Shown piece after piece: positions 60,880 through 64,000 of a DNA stretch of 64,000 nucleotides (within the stretch, counting starts at the first letter, position 1; every line of letters starts with the position of its first letter). The stretch spans positions 2,664,501-2,728,500 of the forward strand of contig OZ025271.1 in assembly GCA_964019165.1 (NCBI GenBank), given 5' to 3'. This DNA comes from Mastigias papua. Lineage: Eukaryota > Cnidaria > Scyphozoa > Rhizostomeae > Mastigiidae. The notes under the pieces were generated by a model. The model saw only the letters and a list, made by a program, of their open reading frames with translations. It did not search any database and was not told where the DNA came from. The position numbers were made by a program, and so were the translations under genes.

Positions 60880-62404
60880 GTAAGTCGCCTGATTTCTTTC
60901 AAAAGCTTTGAGTTGGTTTTACCAGTGCTTTTATCCTTAAATGTCTGTGTTTGATAGGTCTAAATATGGTGTAGCGGACTCTTTTCATGGAGATTCTCTC
61001 GGTTTGCCTCAGCGCTGTGTTACACATGCTATGTTCCAGTTCCATTGACTTTTCCTTCACAAAGTCACTGTGATATTGCTCTTATAGTTTGATGCAACTA
61101 TTCACGAGTTATTAACAGTAATATTCCTTGCTGGACTGAGATTTAGTATTGTTATTGGTGCTTAATTTAATGGCAGAAAATGAAGTATCATCACAGTCAT
61201 TCTTAGGCATTAGCAAAATTGTTGATTTTATTTCTCATTCGCCCATTTAACCGTGCAAGCATTTATATTGGAGAATGGTTACTGGTTTGCCGCTAAGACG
61301 ATATTTATTAATGATGATTTGTGAGAGATTTAATAATTGTGTTTCTGGGGCGTTATCGGCAAGCCATTTCTCTTCAGATTCGCTTGATTTTCGCTACTAA
61401 ATTGCCGCTGTGCCACTGCTAACGTTTACTTCTGCCTACTTCTGGTATTCATAAGATCCTAGAGTATTATACCCTGATATACTAGGGGGTTGTACCGTGC
61501 TCTTGCCATTTAGTTTAACTCATATGTAGGACTTCAGGATATCTCAGACGTAGGCCGTTTTGTTTACGTGTTTAATGTTGCTATTCAATTCTAATTAGCC
61601 CTTAGCTTTTACCATGCAGTCATTCCAATCTAAAGCTAAGCTGTTGTTCAATGTATTCTTTGCAGCATTGTAGCTAAATAGCTGTACATTCCCATTTTGT
61701 TTCATTCCAATATAATAGGGAATGTTTTGTATATGTATTTAGTACCCCATACATGAGTCATTACTCATTATATTACTCTATATATTACCTCTGTATTTAG
61801 ATCTTGTTCATAGTTGTTTCAGTGTATATAGTAGTGTTATTTTTGTGTAGTCAAGGTGCATTGTCCTGTTATGATGACTGTGTATTTACTGGGAGAGATG
61901 CCCCTTTCAGTCTGAGATCACATGTTACAAATACCATTACTGATTTCCATAGATCATTCTGCACATGATGATATAGATTTCAGGAATGAATAAGTAGTAG
62001 CTAGCAACATCATGTGTATTGTCCCCTTCCTCCCCCCCCCTCCAACTACTATTTTTTGTTAAAATCTGATTTCGTGATTCATGTTGTACAGTGTATCACC
62101 CATTCATGCAATAAGCACCTCTGCAGTTATTATATGAGGGTATAATATATATTATGTATGTGATAGTATTTTAATTCTATGAACATAAGCTATGATGTCC
62201 TCTGAGGTATTAAAATTGAATAGTTGCTAAGTTTTGATGCCTCTAGCACAATATTATATGAGATTGTAAGATAATAATATACCAAATGAAAGAGACAATC
62301 TTGCATTTAAATTTGTATGCAAACCTTTATCTATGACACAGTGGTAATGATTAGATGTTATTTGTATCCACAAGTTGACAATTGAATATAGTAGTTAGAT
62401 TAAA

Positions 62405-62512
<108 letters not shown>

Positions 62513-63614
62513 TTTATGAGTCAGTAAATTCAATCACCACATTTATTCATTTGTTTAGTGTAATCCAGATAGTTGTGTGGTTATTTGTTTTATGTCATAC
62601 ACAGTTATATATGCAGTAACATTATATCATTGCATTTAGAGAGAAAATACACAAGACAATATTGTATAGAGTTTGACTAATTTAGTGTTATTTGATGGGA
62701 GATGATAAGTGGTTACAACCAACTGGTAATTTGCCACATTGTACTAGACTCCTTAGGTAAACCTTGATTTCCATGCATACATTTACCTGTAATTTATGGT
62801 GTTTTAAGGGCTTTAGTAGAACAAGCTCTTGGCACAAATATTTATTTCATATTTTTACTCCGGATAGTAGGGACGGTTTTTCATGTGCATTGATATACAG
62901 CAACATATCAAGTAGAATATTCTATTGTATTGAGAAACATGTTGCAAGAGACAATATATTATATCGTTCCATTACCACAATGTAGGAGATTTTGGAAGAT
63001 TAATGTTTACAACTAGATTACAGTTGCACTCATGTATTTCACTTTATCTACAATATTTAACCTGTTATACACTGCAACTTTCCCAGCTACATTATACTAG
63101 ACTCCTTAGGTTATAATTGATTTCTATGCATAAGGATACATGTGATTGTGGTATTTTGGGGGATTAAGTAGTACATACTAGCAGCATACATAATCATTTT
63201 AGTAACCCTGATGCAAGTAGCGGTGTAGGTTCTTGATTTTCATTCATACTCAGCTATATATGTGTTATATTATTTGTATTCTATGGAGACACATGATGTT
63301 ATGCACAATAGTTAATACAAATAACTTTACCCTACTACATTGTACTAGATCCTTTAGGTTACAAGTGACTCTCATGCTTAAGAATGCATTTGATAGTGGT
63401 ATTTTAAGGAATTAGTATAGGGTATAACCACACATTTCATTAGGTCAGTTTAATCCAAATAGCAGTGTAAGTTATTCATGTTCAGTTATACACAGCTGTA
63501 TATGTAGTATATTATGTGTATTCTATGGACACACATGATGCTATGCAGACCATGTTAAATGTTATGCAACTCCATGGAATTTTACACACAATATAGTCCC
63601 TATTGATATGATGA

Positions 63615-64000
63615 AGACTAGCAGGTTTTTGATAGCCCGCTAGACGCGTGCTCCCCCTACCCCCAATCAAAGCTGGAGATTAGCCTTGGAAAGACTAACG
63701 CAGTCGCCCATTGAAGCAGCATGGTCCGCATTTTCGATGAGGATCACGGGAAGGTGACGTCATGGGCCTCTGCGATGGAGCACGTGACCATCAGCATTGC
63801 ATTGGTCAAATCGAAAACATTGCGACAAAAAATTGTGCAAAAAATGCTCGGACACCTGCGCTAGGCTACGGGGCTTTCCGCCTCTTCTTATACAGCCCCG
63901 TAGCCTAACGCAGGTGTCCGAGCATTTTTTGCACAATTTTTTGTCGCAATGTTTTCGATTTGACCAATGCAATGCTGATGGTCACGTGCTCCATCGCAGA
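63615..64000. repeat. HP14: giant inverted repeat closing U13, cut by window end
   Basis: The left arm is 63615-63875 and the right arm starts at 63894 and continues beyond the window. Loop and visible arm sequence match HP13. Confidence 0.95.

Overview
The window is eukaryotic, non-coding, repetitive DNA. It shows spliceosomal-type donor and acceptor sequences, an AT-rich base composition, and a decayed LINE reverse-transcriptase tail of the kind common in invertebrate (especially marine) genomes. No intact protein gene is visible. Nearly every open frame is short, lies in an inverted repeat, or crosses splice-like signals. I cannot name the species.

Almost the whole window is one head-to-tail array of about 4.5-kb units: U0 (partial) to U13 (partial), with 13 unit-to-unit junctions seen in full. 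Each unit has the same plan. (1) A 5' end starts TCTCTATATACTAAGATCCC, followed by ATGCAAAT and usually CCAAT and CACGTG. (2) A block of related short exon-like modules each carries the core CTTCCCTCGGGG...CGCCATGACAG and is followed by GTGAGT or GTAAGT. (3) A 178-nt exon-like segment (K) contains the kB-like palindrome GGGGATTCCC. (4) An AT-rich tract of about 2 kb follows. (5) A near-perfect inverted repeat with arms of about 254-292 bp and a loop of about 20-28 bp closes the unit. At each outer tip of this repeat is a small GC-rich hairpin, AGCCCGCGTCTAGCGGGCT, followed by 10-17 nt and, where intact, CTAG. The next unit starts immediately with TCTC. The 5'-TC start, the subterminal hairpin and the CTAG-3' end are the termini expected of Helitron-type rolling-circle transposons. 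I therefore read the array as a tandem of non-autonomous Helitron-like elements whose 3' end has become a giant palindrome. No Rep/helicase ORF is present.

Layout: U0 1-3728; U1 3729-9566 (carries a 1,280-bp DNA-transposon insertion with a LINE passenger); U2 9567-14104; U3 14105-18650; U4 18651-23194; U5 23195-27739; U6 27740-33143; U7 33144-37503; U8 37504-42045; U9 42046-46892 (carries a 379-bp MITE); U10 46893-51439; U11 51440-54429 (deleted); U12 54430-59289; U13 59290 to the window end. U0, U6 and U7 form one subfamily. U1-U5, U8 and U10 form another, and U9 joins it in its 3' half. U11 and the U12/U13 pair are divergent. U4/U8, U3/U5 and U12/U13 are near-identical pairs.

The most interesting points are these. 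Arm sequences differ between copies but stay complementary within each copy. The hairpin loop is found in both orientations, exactly inverted in one pair. The 3' junction varies in length while the 5' TCTC start is almost fixed. A repeated, spliced-looking but non-coding exon architecture is conserved in every unit.
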